A DNA stretch of 64,000 nucleotides. Source: Luscinia megarhynchos (lineage: Eukaryota; Chordata; Aves; Passeriformes; Turdidae). The DNA is taken from positions 4,900,655-4,964,654 of the forward strand of contig CM067588.1 of the NCBI GenBank assembly GCA_034336665.1, written 5' to 3'. The stretch's first letter is position 1; each line of letters opens with the position of its first letter. The translations under genes were made by a program, and so were the position numbers. The notes beneath the pieces are model-generated. The model was not told where the DNA came from and made no database searches. It worked only from the letters and a program-made list of their open reading frames with translations. Shown piece by piece: positions 1 through 12,006 of the stretch.

Positions 1-217
1 ATTTTTGGCCACAGTGGGCACTTGGCAGCCCAGAGTCCCCCCAGCTGTCCCCAGCCCAGGTGGGGTCCTGGGGAGCAGATCAGGGATAAAAACCCTGGTG
101 GTGCTGGTTCAGCCTCAGTCAGTTCCTGTGGCTCAGTTTGGGGCTGGGCTCCAGCCTGGTTTGGGGCTGGCCCCGATGTCCCCAAGCCCCCCCAGCGCTG
201 CCTGTCCCCCATTCCAG

Positions 218-3200
218 AACGAGATGCTGAACCGGCAGATCCAGAAGGAGATCTGGCGGATCCAGGACGTGATGGAGGGGCTGAGGAAGAACAACCCCTC
301 CCGTGGCACCGACACCGCCAAGCACAGAGGTGAGGGGGCTGTCCCTGCCTGGGGGGTCCCCCGTGGGCTCAGGGAGATGAAGACCCTGGTTATTATCTAA
401 TAATTACCTTCTAATTATCTCATTCCTGCTCTTCTCCACAGTGGCCCTGGGCCCCTCGGGCACGTACAGCTCCAACAGCCCCGCCAGCCCCCTGAGCTCT
501 GCCAGCCTCACCAGCCCCCTGAGCCCCTTCTCCCTCATCTCCGGCTCCCAGGGGTCGCCCACCAAGCCAGGCCCCGGCGAGGTCAGTGTCCCTGGCTGTC
601 CCCTCTGTCACCAGCGGGGGATGGCGAGTGCTGGGCGCCCATGGAGCTGCCTCCCCTCGTGGCTCTGCCTGGGGGCACCGTTTTGGTGACTCTGGTGACA
701 CCTGGTGACTTTGGGGTCCGGGGTCCTTGCAGGGCTGTGGGACGGGAGCTGCTGACCTCCAGCTTTTGGCTCCTGGTGCCACCAGGGCTGGTCTCAGTGC
801 CCTCACCCAGGGCTGCTGTCACCTTCATGCACAGGACATTTATTTAGGGCAGAATTTGGGGACTCCCCAGCCCCGCTGGCTGGACAGAGGCGATGCCAAG
901 GGCTGTCAAGAACCCTTCGTTTGGGCATCCCCCCAGCCCTGCCTGGCCCTGGGGACGAGCAGCAGGACGTGGGACACCGAGAGGGACACCCCGGCGTCGC
1001 TCCCTCCTCCATCCCTTTCTCCAGGCTGCTCCCTGCCGTGTTTCTTTTTCTCTCTCTCTTCTCTAACTCTCTGTTCCCTCTCTGCTCTCACGCCTCCCGC
1101 TCCTGCCCGCCCCAGGAACCGGGCCCGCCTCGGCCTCCCCTCCCCAAGTCCTACGTTCCCCTGGAGTCTCCTCCGGCCGTTCCTCCGCTCCCCAGCGAGA
1201 GCCGCCTCTGGCCCCACCCCGCCTCCCCTTCCTGGCACCAAGGCGCTGGAGAGGCCAAGCGGGGACAGGTACAGAGCCCTGCGGGGCACCGCCGCCCTCC
1301 TCCTCCTCCTCTTCCTCCTCCTCGTGGCGTGGAAGGCGCGGGGATGAGGCAGGAGCCGGAGCTGCCCGCCCCAAATCGGCAGGGACGTGGTGGAGGTGGC
1401 GCTTGTGCCACACCCCTCGTGTCCCCAGCAGGTCGCCACGCCCTGTGAGCGCTCAGGGCAGGGATTGTCCCCTCCTCCTCCTTCTCCTCCTCCTCCTGTG
1501 GAGGCTGTCCCTGGTTGTCACCTCTGCTTTGCTCTGCCCTTGCCTCTGTCATTGTCCTTTAGTGTCACCGCTCCCCGCGTGGCACTGGCAGGCTCCGAGC
1601 CCGCAGCTCCAGGGAAAAGCTGGATTTGGGGAATTCAGGGTGACACCTCGGCCGTGTGTGGGGACACAGGTGGCACGAGTGTCCTCACAGCCAGGGCTGG
1701 GGACGTGTGGCCGTGGCTGTGCCGAGCCGGGGAGGGGCACAGTGCCAGTGCAGGTGGCACTTCAGCTGCCGTGGGTGGCACGGTGGTGGCTGTGTGTGAC
1801 ACACGGGTGTCAGGGTGCATTTTGGGGGACACACTGGGCTGCTGGGCCTGTTGTCACACCCCTCTGTCACCCCAGCAGTTCCTGGGCTGTTCCCATGGGA
1901 TGCAAGAGGGGAAGGACCCCAAAAATGTCCCTTTGCTGGCTCTCCTGCCCCTGTGTGGCACGGGGTGTGCACAGAGCCAGGATGTCCCTGTCCCTGTCCA
2001 GCTCCTGGGGGCTGTGCTGGGGTTGTCACCCTGTGGGAACCTTTGTCCCTTCCTGTGGGGACAGTGATGACTGCCCAGCCCTGACAGGAGGGGACAGAGC
2101 AGGGACAAGAGCAGAGACAAGAGCAGAGCCCCCTCAGCCCCTCTCCCCACAGATTTGGGGTGCTCTGGTCCCACCTGGCCACTGTCCGTGTGTCCATTAT
2201 CCATCACCCCAAGAGCAGGGGCTGTCCCTGTCCGTGTGTCCCTGATCTGTCACTCCCAGAGCAGCAGGTGTCCACTGTCCATGTGTCCCTAATCTGTCTG
2301 TCACCCCAAGAGCAGTGGCTGTCCCTGTCCGTGTGTCCCTGGTCTGTCAGTCCCAGAGCAGCAGGTGTCCCCAGGCAGAGCGTGGCCCCCAGGCAGAACT
2401 GGGGTTCACTGGGGCCCTTTCCCCCCTCCACAGCCCAAACCAGGCTTTGAGCAGAGCAAGAAGGAGCCCCCCCGGCCCAGCCCCCCCGGCCCCGCGCCCG
2501 AGGGGCTCCCACTGAGCCGGACGGAGCAGGACGGGGACAAACAAGCGGCTCTGAACAAGGGTATGGCACTGGGACACCCGGCAGGACCTCGGAGTGGCAC
2601 TGGGACACCTGGCAGGACCTGGGGTGGCATTGTAAAACCTGACAGGACCCAGGGGTGGCACTGGGGACACCTGGCAGGACCCAGGGGTGGCACTGGGGAC
2701 ACCCGGCAGGACCCCGGGGTGGCACTGGGACACCTGGCAGGACCTGGGGTGGCATTGGAAAACCTGACAGGACCCAGGGGTGGCACTGGGGACACCTGGC
2801 AGGACCTGAGGTGGCATTGGAAAACCTGACAGGACTTGGGGTGGCATTGGAAAACATGACAGGACCCAGAGGTGGCACGGGGACACCTGGCAGGACCCAG
2901 GGGTGGCACTGGGATAGCTGGCAGGACCCAGGGGTGGCACTGGGACCCTGCCCCTGCTCACCCTGGTGCTGTGGTGTCCCCGCAGTGGGAATCGTCCCCC
3001 CCAGGACCAAGTCTCCGGCAGAGGACGAGGCGGTGCCCAGGAGGAATGGCCTGGCCAACGGGCTCAGCCCCCGGGTAGGGCCGGGCTGGAGGGGCTGGGG
3101 GCTCGGCTGGGGGGGACTGGGTGAGCCAAGGGGGGCTCTGCTGCAGCCTGGGGACAGCAGCCTGTGGCTGTGTGGCTCCATGTGTCACCATCCGCCTCCT

Positions 3201-6200
3201 GGAGACTCCCAGCGTGACTTCAGCACCTTCCCTGCTCCTGGGAGTGACATCCCGGTGTGACATCCTGGGAGTGACATCCCGGGTGTGACATCCCAGCGGC
3301 TCCGGGCAGAGGGGTGTGGCACTGTGAGGAGGTGGCCGGCCACCAGGGGGTGACCTCAGCGCTGGCCATGTCCCCAGGAGAGGCCCAAGAGCGCCGTGTT
3401 CGGCACCGACACCAAGGTGAAGATGAGCGTGGAGGAGCAGATGGACCGCATGAAGCGGCACCAGAGCGGCTCCATGAAGGAGAAGCGGCGCAGCCTGCAG
3501 CTCCCCGGCCCCCAGCAGCTGCCCGGCCCCCAGCCCGACCCCCCCGGCACCAAAGCCCCCTCCTCATACAAGGTGGTGAGTCCTGAGCGGGTGGGGACAG
3601 CGTGGGGTGGCACAGGGGACAGCACAGGGGGATCTGTGGAGGTTCAATGTTCTGACCCGAGAAGCCGCCAATTTCCCAGAGAGAAGGTCCTGCAAGGGAC
3701 CTTCTAAGGGGGTCTGCAGCCCTCTGAGGGGGTCTCTGGCAGGTCTCTGAATAAACCTCAGTGAGTGGTGGTCTGTGGCCACAAGTGATCAGCTCTGCTC
3801 AGTGGTTTCAGCTCAGTGATTTCAGCTCTGCTTGTGAGGCCATCCCAGGCTGACTCAGGGACAGAGGGACAGGAGCACTGTATGGGGATTCCACAGAGAT
3901 TCCTTTAGTATCCAGCAGCTCTGTGAGGGGGCCAGGGATGACAGCTCCCTGGAGAACTGCGGGGAAAAATTGGGGTTTTTAGGGGGAAAATTAGGGTTGG
4001 TACCAAGGGAGAAACACCAAAGGGTAACCATGGGTACTAAAGGCATGGTGAGATCACTGAATCCTTTGGGGATAGCTCAGTGTGATAAGGGAAGATGTGC
4101 CAACCTAAGGAGCATCTTTCCAGGAGGGTTGAGATAAGCAAATTACACCCATTCAAAGGTGTCCTGGTTTGAAGGACAGGTGTCTGCCAATAAAGGCAGA
4201 AGTTTCTCTTTGAAATGGAGAATGTAAACCTCCCTCCTCCAAATTATTATTATAATTTTGAAATTAAGGGGCTCTCAGGCAAAGATATGGGAATTAGGAA
4301 TAACAGTTCTTTACTAGGAAAATTAAAATAGAAATACAGTATTACAAAGAACAATCCCAAAGCACTGCCAGAGTCAAAATCCAAGTCAGTCAGGGTGTTG
4401 GCAGCAGTCCCATTCAATGGTGGCTGCATCCTCCTGCAGTGGCAGATGTGGTTCAGCTGGAGCAGTGCTCCTGTAGAAGGTTCAGTTTCCTCTGAAGCTC
4501 CAGGGATGATGTGGAAAGGTCTGGCTTTCCTCTGGAATCCAGTGGAAAATGCTGCTCTGGTGTCCCTAATCTCAGTTTTTATCTGGGTAGGAAAGGCTTG
4601 GCTCCTCCCCTGGCTGGAGCATCTCCCAGTGGGATGATGGAATTTTATCAGTCATACACTGGGACTCAATGGCCATGAACAGGAGATATCTCCTGGAGGG
4701 AAGATGGGCTGTGGAAAGATAAAGATGATTTTCCCAGCTGGTTAACAATGGCCCATAAACAGGTGATATTCCCACAGAGAGAAGGATCGCTGCCACACCC
4801 AGTTTTCAACAATGGCCCATTAATAGGAGATATCTCCTGGAGGGAGGATGGGCTGTGGAAAAGATAAAGATGATTGTCCCAGCTGGTTTTTAACAATGGC
4901 CCATTAACAGGAGATATTCCCACAGAGATAAGGATCGCTGCCACACCCAGTTTTCAACAATGGCCCATTAAGAGGAGATATTCCCACATAGATAAGGGTC
5001 ACTGCCACACCCAGTTTTTAACAATGGTCCGTTAACAGGAGATATTCCCACAGAGATAAGGATCGCTGCCACACCCAGTTTTCAACAATGGCCCATTAAC
5101 AGGAGATATTCCCACAGAGATAAGGATCACTGCCACACCCAGTTTTCAACAATGGCCCATTAAGAGGAGATATTCCCACATAGATAAAGGTCACTGCCAC
5201 ACCCAGTTATTAACAATGGCCCATTAACAGGAGATAATCCCATATAGATAAAGGTCACTGCCACACCCAGTTTTTAACAATGGCCCATTAACAGGAGATA
5301 TTCCCACAGAGATAAGGATCGCTGCCACACCCAGTTTTCAACAATGGCCCATTAACAGGATATATCTCCTGGAGAGAGGATGGGCTGTGGAAAAGATAAA
5401 GGTGATTGTCCCAGCTGGTTTAAAGATGGCTCATTAGCAGAGTAATATGTGCCAGGAGATCAGGGTCACTGCCCCACCCGGCTGCAGCAGATGGGGACAG
5501 AATCCACATTTCTGGCCACATCAACCCAGCACAAAAGGACAGCCCAATCAAGGAACGTCCATCCAGGGCAGGGCTGGGGCAGACTCTGAGCAGGCCGTGG
5601 CCCCGGCAGGTGCGGCGGCACCGCAGCATCCACGAGGTGGACATCTCGGACCTGGAGGCGGCGCTGCGCTCCGACGAGCCCGGCAAGGCGTACGAGACGC
5701 CGCAGGAGGAGATCGCCCGGCTGCGCAAGATGGAGCTGGAGCCGCAGCACTACGACGTGGACATCAGCAAGGAGGTGAGGACAGCGTGTCCCCGAGTGTG
5801 CTCAGGGCGGTCACACCTCACCTGGCGGCGTCCTGTGCGGGCTGGAGGGGACATGTGGCCACCGTAGGCCCAGGGAGAACCTTAAAGGATTTTTCCAGTC
5901 TGGCTTTCTCAGGCTCGGCTGGGATTTTTCCCAAGCTAGAGCTTCTTTCTCTACTCTCTAAACATAAGAGAAAGAATCATAACAAAAGATAAACACCTGT
6001 TGGATCCGTGAGAAAGCCTGGGACAAGAGGTGTTTTCTTCTCTGGCCAATGAACTGTCTGTATTTTGTTAGGCATGCAGTGTCTTATTTAAAACCACGGC
6101 TTGCTTCAATGAATTGCTCTTTCTTGCTCTTTCTTGCAACATGCAAGAGAGGACCATGTTACTGTGTCCCTTCGCTGCTCTGTAACCCTTATATAGTAAC

Positions 6201-8208
6201 ATTTGGAGGTTCTACCGAGGTCAGCAGGGACAGGTCCCCAGTGTCCAGCACAGGGCACGTCCTCAGCCTGTCCCTCTGTCCCCAGCTGTCCACGCCGGAC
6301 AAAGTGCTGATCCCCGAGCGCTACGTGGAGCTGGAGCCAGAATCGCCCCTCAGCCCCGAGGAGATGAAGGAGAAGCAGAAGAAGGTGGAAAGGATCAAGA
6401 CCCTCATTGCTAAATCCAGGTGAGGCTGCAGCGACCATGCCAGCCACGGCAGGGGTCATCCTGAGGGGAACTGACCACTCACCTCCATCCTTTCACCGGG
6501 CACTCTGAGGGGCACTGACCACCCAGCCCACCCTGAGGGGAACTGACCACTCACCTCCATCTGCTCTTTGGCCATTCCAAGACCACCCATCCACCTCCAT
6601 CCCCTCCCCACTCATCCTAGGGGGAACCTCCCATCCCATCCCATCCCATCCCATCCCATCCCATCCCATCCCATCCCATCCCATCCCATCCCATCCCATC
6701 CCATCCCATCCCATCCCATCCCATCCCATCCCATCCCGGGGGTCCTGGCAGGGGTGCTGACCCCAGCTGCTGTTCCCAGCCTGCAGAACGTCATCCCCCT
6801 GGGCGAGGGGGAGGTGGACACCCCCCAGGACCCGGAGATGCAGCTGCAGGAGCAGGAGAAGAGGATCGAGATCTCGTGTGCGCTGGCAGCCGAGGCCTCG
6901 CGCCGCGGCCGGATGCTCTCGGGTGAGGAACGGGGGCTTGGATTGGGATCCTGCAGACCCCTGGGAGAGTGAGGTGCCAGGGGGGCAGGAGGGTGAAGGC
7001 AGGTGCAGGTTTGGCAGCATGACATGGGGGCAGGTGATGCCAACAGCTCCTGGGGCTGCCTGCCCTGAGATGCTGGGATGGAGCAGCCGGGCACAGCTCC
7101 CAGCACCTTGTCGGGAGTGTTTGTGAGGGTGGGAGTGCCTGGCAGGGTGGCATGAGGTGGCATGAGATGGCACGAGATGGCACAGCGTGGCTGAGCAAGC
7201 ATGGCACCCCATGCCCAGGGAATTGTGGTGTCACCCCATGCCCAGGGAATTGTGGTGTCACCCCATGCCCAGGGAGTTTGGTGTCACCCCATGCCACGGG
7301 GTCGTGGTGGCACAGGCTGGCACGTTGTGGCTGTGCACGGTGGTGCTTTGTGCTGGGGGGGATCGTGGTGGCACACTGTGCCCGGGTGAGCACGGGGACA
7401 TCCTGTCCCTGGCTGGCTGCAGTGCCACACCAAGCCTTGTCCATGAGGAGCCCTGCCGGGAGCTCACGTGTGCGTGCTCTGCCCAGCTGTGGCTCTGTCC
7501 TGCCCCAGCTGTGACTCTCTGTCCTTCCTGCCGGCTGTGACTCTGTCCTGTCCAGCTGTGGCTTCTTATCCTGCCCAGCTACGGCTCTGTCCTGCCCCCA
7601 GCTGTGGCTGCTTGTCCTGCTTTTGGCTGACAAAAAGTCTGCTTTTGGCAGCCTGCTTGTGGCTGACTCTGTCCTGCCCAGCTGTGGATCTGTCCTGCCA
7701 GCTGTGGCTCTGTCCTCCCAGCTGTGATTCTATCCTGCCAGCTGTGGCTCTGTCCTGCCAGCTGTGGCTCTGTCCTTCCAGCTGTGGCTCTGTCCTGCCC
7801 AGCTGTGGCTCTGTCCTGCCAGCTGTGGATCTGTCCTGCCAGCTGTGATTCTATCCTGCCAGCTGTGGCTCTGTCCTTCCAGCTGTGGCTCTGTCCTTCC
7901 AGCTGTGGCTCTGCCCTGCCAGCTGTGGCTCTGTCCTTCCTGCCAGTTGTGATTCTGCCCTACCTGTGCTTGCTTTCCCCCTTTCCTTTCTCTTTCCTCC
8001 CTGCCCCTGCCCAGCCCGGCTGTCCCCTCCCCGCTGTCCCCTCCCCGCTGTCCCCTGCCCGCTCCTTCACCCCCTCTCCCGTTTCTCGTTTCCAGCTCAG
8101 TGCGCTACCCCCAGCCCTCCCACCTCCCCAGCCTCCCCGACTCCACCGACCAACCCCCTCTCGTCCGAGCCCCGGGCCGCCGACAGCAGCCACCTCATGC
8201 GGGTGTGA
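218..8208 (+). CDS. PLEKHA6: PLEKHA6, C-terminal part (partial, 10 exons)
   Basis: Pleckstrin-homology family A member 6, a cytoplasmic scaffold of the PLEKHA5/6/7 group that acts at cell junctions and on membrane traffic. Exons: 218-329, 442-581, 1116-1268, 2434-2560, 2986-3074, 3378-3575, 5610-5774, 6286-6419, 6780-6922, 8096-8208. Every junction is GT-AG and phases match, giving 457 residues and a TGA at 8206-8208. The WW and PH domains lie left of the window. Visible here are a coiled-coil segment (NEMLNRQIQKEIWRIQD), a Ser/Pro-rich stretch, a proline-rich exon with PLPKSYVPLESPP typical of the family, a basic segment (VEEQMDRMKRHQSGSMKEKR), an acidic helix (RSIHEVDISDLEAALRSDE), a second helical region (LSPEEMKEKQKKVERI) and the tail SSHLMRV. 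Family assignment rests on these blocks, and PLEKHA6 rather than PLEKHA5/7 on synteny with GOLT1A and REN. Introns 4 and 6 hold a minisatellite and ERV-like DNA. Confidence 0.92.
2561..2951 (+). repeat. Minisatellite in PLEKHA6 intron 4
   Basis: About eleven imperfect copies of a 32-38 bp unit with the core GGTGGCACTGGGGACACC and GGCAGGACC. The first copy starts at the splice donor of the exon ending at 2560. All open frames through it are artefacts. Confidence 0.9.
3640..4159 (+). mobile_element. Possible ERV-derived sequence upstream of the LTR
   Basis: Unique-looking intronic DNA unlike its GC-rich surroundings, with an AATAAA at 3750-3755 inside a GAATAAACC context as seen at LTR R regions. 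It runs directly into the LTR-like element at 4160. No coding remnant is visible. The assignment is a guess from texture and position. Confidence 0.3.
4160..5440 (+). mobile_element. Solo LTR of a passerine-type endogenous retrovirus
   Basis: Starts TGTCCTGGTTTGAAGGACAG and continues with a poly-A-rich then promoter-like stretch that I recognise as a common interspersed LTR of songbirds. No gag, pol or env frame is visible, so it is a solo LTR. Its 3' part has expanded into a tandem array (4655-5420). The right boundary is unclear. It lies in PLEKHA6 intron 6, between the exons ending at 3575 and starting at 5610. Confidence 0.6.
4655..5420 (+). repeat. 64-bp tandem array inside the LTR
   Basis: About nine copies of a 64-65 bp unit containing CAACAATGGCCCATTAACAG, GAGATATTCCCACAGAGATA and GCTGCCACACCC. 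Some copies carry a longer variant with GGATGGGCTGTGG and AAGATAAAGATGATT, which looks like the ancestral LTR order. Confidence 0.9.
5875..6207 (+). mobile_element. Second LTR fragment (ERV-like)
   Basis: AT-rich segment between two PLEKHA6 exons with an LTR-like order: a CCAATGAAC box-like motif, TCTTATTTAAAACCACG, a degenerate poly(A) region (CAATGAATTGCTC) and two TTGCTCTTTCTTGC copies. It resembles the U3-R end of a songbird ERV LTR. It ends about 80 bp before the next acceptor. Confidence 0.45.
6629..6736 (+). repeat. (CCCAT)n microsatellite
   Basis: About twenty-one uninterrupted copies of a pentanucleotide, 43 bp upstream of the PLEKHA6 exon that starts at 6780. Confidence 0.97.
7205..7311 (+). 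repeat. 27-bp short tandem array
   Basis: Four copies of a 27-bp unit containing CACCCCATGCCCAGGGAATT in the last PLEKHA6 intron. Confidence 0.85.
7484..7955 (+). repeat. 20-bp minisatellite, last PLEKHA6 intron
   Basis: More than twenty copies of CAGCTGTGGCTCTGTCCTGC with point variants and a few longer spacers. Confidence 0.95.
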
Positions 8209-9785
8209 GCCTGTGACGTAAGCACCTCTTCTCTCTGACGTCATCCCCTCCATCCCTTCGCTGCCACGTCAGCCCCGGCTCCTCCATGGACCGAGCGTCG
8301 CCCCCCCAAGCCAAGGGGCAGTGCAGGGTGGAAAAGGGGGGTCCAGCAGGAAAGCTGGGGGGTCACAGCCTCCCCCGGCTCCTGGCAGCCAAATCCCCGC
8401 CGCATTTTCCACGGGGGGTGGGGATGGGCGCAGGGGGGAGCCCCCCCAGCTCAGCCCCTCTGTCCTGTGCCCCCTCCCCAGCTCAAGCCCTGGCTGCTGC
8501 CGGCGCCATCAAGTTCCACGGGGCCACGTTTTAGTCCCCTGCTGAGGTGACACCGAACCTGTCGCCACCGCGCTCGGCTCTCCCGGACCCCCCTCCCTCC
8601 CTCCGGCGGCGACACCACCGGGAGATGTGGCACCGCCCCAAGGAGACGGGTGGGGGCTGGGGACTGTCCCCGAGGACCCCCCAGGGCTGTCACCGGCCCC
8701 AGGGACACACCCGGACAGCTGTGACAGCGGCCAGCGGCGAGCACAGGGACCCCCAAGGGGCTTTTGGGGTGGGGACCCACCACGGACCGTGCTGCCACCT
8801 TCCAGCGCTCCTGGATTCTCCTCCTGGGCTCTTCAGGCGCCGCTTCCCTTCCCTGAGCTCTGATCCTGGTTTTGGGAGCCGTCCGTGTCACCTCCGGGTG
8901 AAGAAGGGGACAGGACGGATGGGGGTGGCACTGAGGGGACATGGAGGTGTCCCCAGGGCTCCCGGAGTGGGCAGGGATGGGGATGTTGGATGGGAGCTGG
9001 GCAGGGAATTGGGGTGCCAGGAGCTGGGGGGTCGGCAGGGACCCCCTCTGGAGGGTGGGGCCGGTGCTGAGGGGGGTTGGGGACAGCAGGGGCTGTCCCC
9101 TCCCGCTGTCACCCTCCAAAAATCCCTTCCCGCGGCTCTCCAGCCCCTTCCAGCGGTTCGGATTTCCTGTAGCAAATTCCCTTTTTTTTCCCTTGGGGAA
9201 AAAGCAGAATCCCTGGAAGGATGTGAGGGTGCCAGGGCAGATGCAGCCAGGAGCTGGATCCCAAATCCCAAATAATCCCAAATAATCCAATTCCCATCCA
9301 TCCCTCCTGGCCTGACCCAACCCCCAGGACCTCCCTGCATCCCAATCCCAATTTAGCAATACTTGTAGGATCCCTGGAGCCCTAACCCCTCTCCCCAGCC
9401 TCCCTCAGCCCCTTTAGCTCATAAAGCTGGCCCTTTATTTTGCTATTTACATGCCTTAATATATGTTTGATGGAAATTCTACATTTATAATATATATCTA
9501 TATTTGGTTTTTCCTCTTCTTTTCCCGGGAAAAAGCTCGTGCTGAGCTCTCTCTCTTCTCCGAAGGATTTGTTGGCACCAGCCCTGCCAACAAAAAAAAA
9601 GATTCTTTGCCAGTTTACCAGAGGGGGAAGGAAATATAAAAAAATAAAATTTAAAAAAAAAATCACAAAAAAAAGAAGAAGAAAAAAAAGAAGGAAAAAA
9701 ACCTATTTAAAAAATATATCTATTTTTTCTGCTTTTATTAAAAAGCAAATTTATTTAAAATAAAATATACAGAGACTGTAAGTTT
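8209..9785 (+). other. PLEKHA6: PLEKHA6 3' UTR with poly(A) signal
   Basis: After the stop the sequence is mostly unique and turns AT-rich from about 9410. It contains several AATAAA motifs, the best at 9759-9764 followed by a GT-rich stretch. A consensus CRE palindrome (TGACGTCA) lies at about 8237. A further AATAAA at about 10150 leaves room for a longer 3' end. Confidence 0.6.
8482..8534 (+). other. PLEKHA6: Possible alternative last exon of PLEKHA6
   Basis: A good acceptor (CCCCTCCCCAG ending at 8481) is followed by a phase-compatible open frame. Joined to the exon ending at 6922 it would read AQALAAAGAIKFHGATF and stop at TAG 8532-8534. It would replace the usual tail encoded at 8096-8208. 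Both candidate exons begin with CTCA. A donor-like GACGTAAGC lies at about 8216, after the usual stop. There is no transcript evidence, and it may simply be 3' UTR. Confidence 0.3.
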
Positions 9786-10795
9786 GAAGAGAGGATGAGT
9801 TTATTTCCCTGTGTCCCTTTTCGGGTTGCTGGGGCAGACCCCCCCTTACTTTGGGGACACCTTAGGGACATCCTGGGGTGGCTGTGGGGCAGCAATTCCC
9901 ATTTCTGGGATCCAGAAAGGACAAGGAGCATCCCAAAGCTCCCATCCCGCCCTTCCCAAAGCCACCTCCTGCTGTCCCCAAAGCGTCACCCAGCCGTGAT
10001 TTTATTTTATTTAAAAAAATAACAATAACAATAAAAAACAAGGAAACCAAACATTAATTAATTACTTAATTTTATTTTGGTTATTATTTTTCATAAACAC
10101 TTCATAAAGCAGTGACTTGTTAACCCAGAAAGGATTTGCATCAGGAGGAAATAAATCTATTTATGCATTCGGCGGGGTGGGATGGGAGGGATTTGGTTTT
10201 CTGGGATATTTTCCTAGTGGTAGAGAAATAAAAATATCTATGAAACAACGATGTTTTCCTGAGTTTTTTCTTATTTTTTTTTTCCAGGGATGAGCTTGGA
10301 TATGGGATTTAATGTGGGGTTGGAGAAGCAGGAGGTGACAGGCTCCTCCTGCCTCTCCTGGGGTTTTTCTGGGCTTTGTTTTCCCACTGGGGTTGGTTTT
10401 GGTGCTTGTGCAGGGATAGGATTCCCATCCCTGGGCAGTTTGTGGGATGAGTGTCGGGAGTGGCGCGGTTTGGGCGGCTCTGGGGTGACACAGGTGACAG
10501 AGGTGACACAGGGACCCCACACTGGGTCTGGAGGAGCCGAAATTCCCACCCTGACCAGCGAATCCCGGGAGCCTCGACATTCCCAAAACTCTCCTTTCCC
10601 ATGGAGCAGCCTGGGATCCGTGGGAATCCTGGGGACACTGCAGGGACCTCTGCTGTCCCCTCAGTGCCACCCCAAGGAAGCCACAATCTCCCTGTTTCCC
10701 CTATTTTAGGGATCCATCCCATTATCCCATCATCCCATCCCATCCCAGGGAACTCATTCCACTGGGACAGGGAGGGACCAGCAGGGTTTGGTGGC
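9786..10795. other. PLEKHA6-GOLT1A intergenic sequence, no gene
   Basis: Unique DNA. It starts after the PLEKHA6 poly(A) signal and is AT-rich around 10000-10280 (AATAAA at about 10150 and 10227), then GC-rich. I see no exon or conserved protein block in any frame. Confidence 0.6.
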
Positions 10796-10799
10796 CACG

Positions 10800-11878
10800 A
10801 GCCACTGCGTCCCTTTTGGAGCCACCACATCCCCCTGAAGCCACCATGTCCCCTCTGGAGCCACCGTGTCCCTTTTGGAGCCAACATGTCCCCTCTGTAG
10901 CCACCTTGTCCCTCAGAGCCACCATGTCCTTTCTGGAGCCACCATGTCACTTTTGGAGCCACTGTGTCCCTCTTGAAGCCATCGTGTCACTTTTGGAGCC
11001 ACCATGTCCCCCTGAACTACCCACTGCGTGCCCCTGAAACCACCATGTCCCCCAGAGCCCACCATGTCCCTCTGGCATCACCCTGTCCCCAGAGCCACTG
11101 TGTCCCCAGAGCTACCATGTCCCTAGGGCACCCGTGGTTCCCCAGAGCCACCATGTCACTAGAGCCACCCGTGCTCCCCCAGAGCCACCGTGTCCCCAGA
11201 GGCCCGCATGTCCCCCAGAGCCACCGTGTCCCCTCTGGCCACACACCTGTCCCCAGAGCCACCCCTGTCCCCAGAGCCACCCTGTCCCCCAGGAGCCACC
11301 GTGTCCCCCCAGGCCACCATGTCAGAGCTGCCAGCCATGTCCCCTCTGGCGCCACCCTGTCCCCCAGAGCCACCCTGTCCCCAGAGCCACCGTGTCCCCC
11401 AGAGCCACTAGGTGTCCCCAGAGGCCCCATGTCCCCAGAGGCCCCATATCCCCCAGGAGCCACCATGTCCCCCCTGAGCCACCGTGTCCTAGAGCCACCG
11501 CTGTCCCCACAGAGCCACCTGTCCTCAGAGCCACCATGTCCCCCTGAGCCGTCCGTGTCCCCCAGAGCCACCGTGTCCCCCAGAGCCACCTTGCCCTCAG
11601 AGGCCACCATGTCCCCCTGATCGACCACCCTGTCCCCAGAGCCACCTGTCCCCAAAGGCCCACATATCTGCCACCAAAGCTACCCTGTCTGGAGCCACCC
11701 TGTCCCCAGAGCCACCCTGTCCCCCAGAGCCACCCGTGTCCCCAGAGGCCCCATGTGTCCCCTCTGAGCCACCCTGTCCCCCAGAGGCCACCCCTGTCCC
11801 CCAGAGCCACCCGTGTCCCCCAGAGGCCCCATGTCCCCCAGAGCCACCGTGTCCCCCAGAGGCCCACCGTGTCCCCGG
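10800..11878 (+). repeat. 18-21 bp minisatellite upstream of GOLT1A
   Basis: About fifty variable copies of a unit with the core CAGAGCCACCATGTCCCC. Early copies are 21 bp and later ones 18 bp, suggesting two expansion phases. The array ends about 130 bp before the GOLT1A start codon. Confidence 0.95.
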
Positions 11879-12006
11879 AGGTGGCGCCGAGGGCGTTCCC
11901 GGGGCCGTTAATGATTCCCAGGATGACGTGGGGACTAAAGGGCTTTTCCAAGGGTCACTCTGCGAGCGGGGCCACCCTCACCCCGCCCGGCCCCGCCACC
12001 GCCACC
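11879..12006 (+). promoter_or_regulatory. GOLT1A: GOLT1A proximal promoter / 5' UTR
   Basis: A short GC-rich unique stretch between the minisatellite and the ATG. It holds GC boxes (CCCCGCCCGG), a GATGACGTGG CRE-like site and ends in a perfect Kozak context (GCCACCATGG). There is no clear TATA box. Confidence 0.5.

Noticed and set aside
727..1347. 206-codon plus-strand frame in PLEKHA6
   Set aside because: It overlaps the true exon 1116-1268 in a different frame. The correct frame reads PLPKSYVPLESPP and matches splice phases.
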